From: Fluviibacter sp964387485
GTDB taxonomy: Bacteria; Pseudomonadota; Gammaproteobacteria; Burkholderiales; Rhodocyclaceae
Reading direction: 5' to 3'
Length of the DNA stretch: 7,089 nt
NCBI GenBank assembly: GCA_964387485.1
Contig: CAYLWV010000076.1
Location: 1-7,089 of the forward strand
In this document: positions 5,508-7,089 of the stretch, piece by piece
How the letters are laid out: every line of letters starts with the position of its first letter
Numbering within the stretch: position 1 is the stretch's first letter
Position numbers and translations under genes: made by a program
The notes under the pieces: model-generated
What the model was told of the DNA's origin: nothing
What the model saw: the letters and a program-made list of their open reading frames with translations, nothing else
Databases searched by the model: none

Positions 5508-5516
5508 TGCTAAAAT
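5508..5516 (+). promoter_or_regulatory. Probable extended -10 promoter for accA-tilS
   Basis: TGCTAAAAT is a TGn extended -10 element with hexamer TAAAAT (5/6 to TATAAT). It starts 33 nt after the MBL stop and lies 33 nt before the accA ATG. The -35 region (around 5488) is poor, as is common with extended -10 promoters. It implies a leader of roughly 25 nt that contains the accA RBS. Confidence 0.5.
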
Positions 5517-5535
5517 AGCGATCAATTAAAGATTT

Positions 5536-5540
5536 AGGAA
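5536..5540 (+). promoter_or_regulatory. Ribosome-binding site of accA
   Basis: AGGAA lies 9 nt before the accA ATG at 5550 and supports that start. Confidence 0.7.
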
Positions 5541-5549
5541 TCACCGCCG

Positions 5550-6515
5550 ATGAAAACCACCTTTCTCGACTTCGAGCAGCCCATTGCCGAACTGGAAGCC
5601 AAGATTGACGAGCTTCGTGTCATGCAGGAAGAATCCGGCGTTGATATTTCGGAAGAGGTCGAGCGCCTCGCCGAAAAAGGGCGTGTCCTTTCCAACGAGA
5701 TTTACGCCAAGCTGAGCCCCTGGCAAAGCGCCCAGGTGGCCCGTCATCCGCAGCGTCCCTATACGCTCGACTATATTCAGAATGTTTTTACCGATTTTCA
5801 TGAGTTGCATGGTGATCGGGCCTTTGCCGACGACACCGCCATTGTGGGCGGTTTGGCCCGTTTCAATGGCGAACCCTGCGTGGTGATCGGTCATCAGAAG
5901 GGTCGTGACACCAAAGAGAAGATCTACCGTAATTTCGGTATGCCGCGGCCGGAGGGCTATCGCAAAGCCTTGCGTTTGATGAAGCTGGCAGAAAAATTCG
6001 GCTTGCCAGTTTTCACCTTCGTTGACACCCCGGGTGCCTATCCTGGTATTGGTGCCGAAGAGCGAGGCCAGTCCGAAGCGATTGGCCGTAACCTGCTGGT
6101 CATGGCAGAACTCAAGACGCCGATCATCGTCACGGTGATTGGTGAAGGCGGTTCGGGTGGTGCGCTGGCGATTGCCGTTGGCGATGAGGTGCTCATGCTG
6201 CAGCATTCGACCTATTCGGTGATTTCGCCGGAGGGCTGTGCCACGATTCTGTGGAAGAGTGCGGAAAAGGCCTCGGAAGCCGCAGAAATCATGGGGATTA
6301 CCGCTGGTCGTTTGAAGTCCCTGGGGCTCATCGATCAGGTCGTTGAAGAAACCCCGGGCGGTGCGCACCGTGATGTGGTCGGTATGGCCAAGAATCTGAA
6401 GCAGGCACTGGAGGGGGCGCTGGCCCGAGTCAACGGTCTGGATCATGATGCGCTGGTGCGCCGTCGTATTGACCGTCTGATGGCTTACGGGGCGTACGAC
6501 ACCGTCGCTGCCTGA
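5550..6515 (+). CDS. accA: Acetyl-CoA carboxylase carboxyltransferase subunit alpha
   Basis: AccA pairs with AccD to form the carboxyltransferase that moves CO2 from biotin-BCCP to acetyl-CoA and makes malonyl-CoA, the first committed step of fatty-acid synthesis in the cytoplasm. The 321-aa protein matches the usual length (319 in E. coli). An N-terminal coiled helix pair is at about 10-56 (FEQPIAELEAKIDELR). It is followed by the crotonase-fold domain with ELHGDRAFADD (85-95), GHQKGRDTKEKIYRNFGM (114-131), FVDTPGAYPGIGAEERGQ (157-174), the oxyanion-type GEGGSGGALA (198-207) and SVISPEGCATILWK (223-236). The C-terminal helices end in RRRIDRLMAYG. No residue is oddly missing. A probable promoter lies in the 74-nt gap upstream, and tilS follows after about 19 nt, so the two are likely co-transcribed, as in many betaproteobacteria. 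Confidence 0.98.
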   Translation: MKTTFLDFEQPIAELEAKIDELRVMQEESGVDISEEVERLAEKGRVLSNEIYAKLSPWQSAQVARHPQRPYTLDYIQNVFTDFHELHGDRAFADDTAIVGGLARFNGEPCVVIGHQKGRDTKEKIYRNFGMPRPEGYRKALRLMKLAEKFGLPVFTFVDTPGAYPGIGAEERGQSEAIGRNLLVMAELKTPIIVTVIGEGGSGGALAIAVGDEVLMLQHSTYSVISPEGCATILWKSAEKASEAAEIMGITAGRLKSLGLIDQVVEETPGGAHRDVVGMAKNLKQALEGALARVNGLDHDALVRRRIDRLMAYGAYDTVAA

Positions 6516-6521
6516 CGGACC

Positions 6522-6526
6522 GAAGG
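6522..6526 (+). promoter_or_regulatory. Ribosome-binding site of tilS
   Basis: GAAGG lies 8 nt before GTG 6535 and 11 nt before GTG 6538. No in-frame ATG is available before the PP-loop motif, so a GTG start is needed. Confidence 0.5.
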
Positions 6527-6534
6527 CCGGTGAT

Positions 6535-7089
6535 GTGGTGACAGCCGGTGCTGACCCTATCCTTCGATCAGTGCGCCGTGCATTAGCCGGCGCCACGAGT
6601 GATGGCTGCGCGCGTGTTGTTGTCGCCTTATCCGGTGGCATGGACTCGGTGGTGTTGTTGCATGCCGTTGCCCGGTTGCGCCAGGCGTGCGCTTTCGAGC
6701 TGTCCGCGATCCATGTCCACCACGGACTCTCGCCCAACGCGGATCAATGGGCGACCTTCTGCCAGTCAATTTGTGCACCGCTAGATGTCCCTTGTCACGT
6801 GGTGCGCGTGACGCTCGCTGAGACGACAGGCCAGGGGGTTGAGCGCACGGCCCGCGAGGCTCGCTACGCGGCATTTCAGGCTGTGGACGGTGACATCCTC
6901 TGTCTGGCCCATCATCAGAATGATCGGGCGGAAACCCTGCTGCTCAATTTGTTCCGGGGAGCCGGTGTGCAGGGGCTGGCCGGTGCACCGGATCAGCGTT
7001 ACTTGGGGAGCAAGCATCTGTTACGGCCGTTGATTGATATCCCCAGAGCGGATCTCCTGGTCTGGGCCAATGTCCATCAGCTGCAATGG
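6535..7089 (+). CDS. tilS: tRNA(Ile)-lysidine synthase, N-terminal part (runs off window)
   Basis: TilS uses ATP to attach lysine to C34 of tRNA-Ile(CAU), which changes its codon reading from AUG to AUA; it is essential in most bacteria. The frame is open from GTG 6535 (or GTG 6538) to the window end, 185 codons, covering most of the N-terminal PP-loop ATPase domain. Seen are the PP-loop VVALSGGMDSVVLLH (SGGMDS at residues 33-38), HVHHGLSPNADQW (60-72), ERTAREARYAAF and AHHQNDRAETLLLNLFRGAG (125-144), then GLAGAPDQRY and LLRPLIDIPRADLLVWA, all in family order. The usual HHxDDQxET text is HHQNDRAET here. The C-terminal tRNA-binding domains lie beyond the window. It starts 19 nt after accA and is probably translated from the same mRNA. 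Confidence 0.93.
   Translation, partial: MVTAGADPILRSVRRALAGATSDGCARVVVALSGGMDSVVLLHAVARLRQACAFELSAIHVHHGLSPNADQWATFCQSICAPLDVPCHVVRVTLAETTGQGVERTAREARYAAFQAVDGDILCLAHHQNDRAETLLLNLFRGAGVQGLAGAPDQRYLGSKHLLRPLIDIPRADLLVWANVHQLQW

Noticed and set aside
6526..6553. Direct repeat GCCGGTG at the accA-tilS junction
   Set aside because: Two 7-nt copies 18 nt apart, one straddling the end of the intergenic gap and one inside tilS, are within chance for GC-rich sequence.
5541..6737. Long open frame of 398 codons on the minus strand across accA and the start of tilS
   Set aside because: It is fully antisense to accA, has low-complexity composition and no domain signature; GC-rich coding strands often leave such frames open.

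Overview
The window looks like a stretch of core chromosome from a betaproteobacterium. This is inferred from gene order (petABC followed by sspA-sspB, and accA followed by tilS), from a cytochrome b with a PVWY Qo motif, and from the general character of the proteins. The genus cannot be fixed by eye. Coding density is high. There are no insertion sequences, tRNAs, rRNAs, CRISPR arrays or phage genes.

Layout. Positions 1-2217 hold the respiratory cytochrome bc1 operon: the 3' end of petA (Rieske protein), then petB (cytochrome b) and petC (cytochrome c1). The operon closes with a strong intrinsic terminator at 2246-2278. Directly after it come sspA (GST-fold RNA-polymerase-associated protein), sspB (ClpXP adaptor) and a small CbiX/SirB-type chelatase gene, spaced 7 and 12 nt apart and probably co-transcribed. 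A TerC/Alx-family membrane protein lies convergently on the minus strand (3741-4715), only 7 nt from the chelatase stop. A 109-nt divergent intergenic region with two inverted repeats separates it from a metallo-beta-lactamase-fold hydrolase (4825-5475). After a probable extended -10 promoter come accA (carboxyltransferase alpha of acetyl-CoA carboxylase) and the 5' part of tilS (tRNA-Ile lysidine synthase), which runs off the window.

How they work together. PetABC passes electrons from quinol to cytochrome c and builds proton-motive force. SspA and SspB act in stress transcription and in degradation of ssrA-tagged proteins. The chelatase inserts metal into sirohydrochlorin-type tetrapyrroles. 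The TerC/Alx protein probably handles metal (Mn) stress. AccA and TilS are housekeeping functions in fatty-acid synthesis and decoding.

I found no convincing undescribed multi-gene system. The most interesting points are regulatory or fine-structural: a 12-bp perfect inverted repeat between alx and the MBL gene, a terminator that ends one base before the sspA ribosome-binding site, and residue-level variants in the bc1 complex and TilS.
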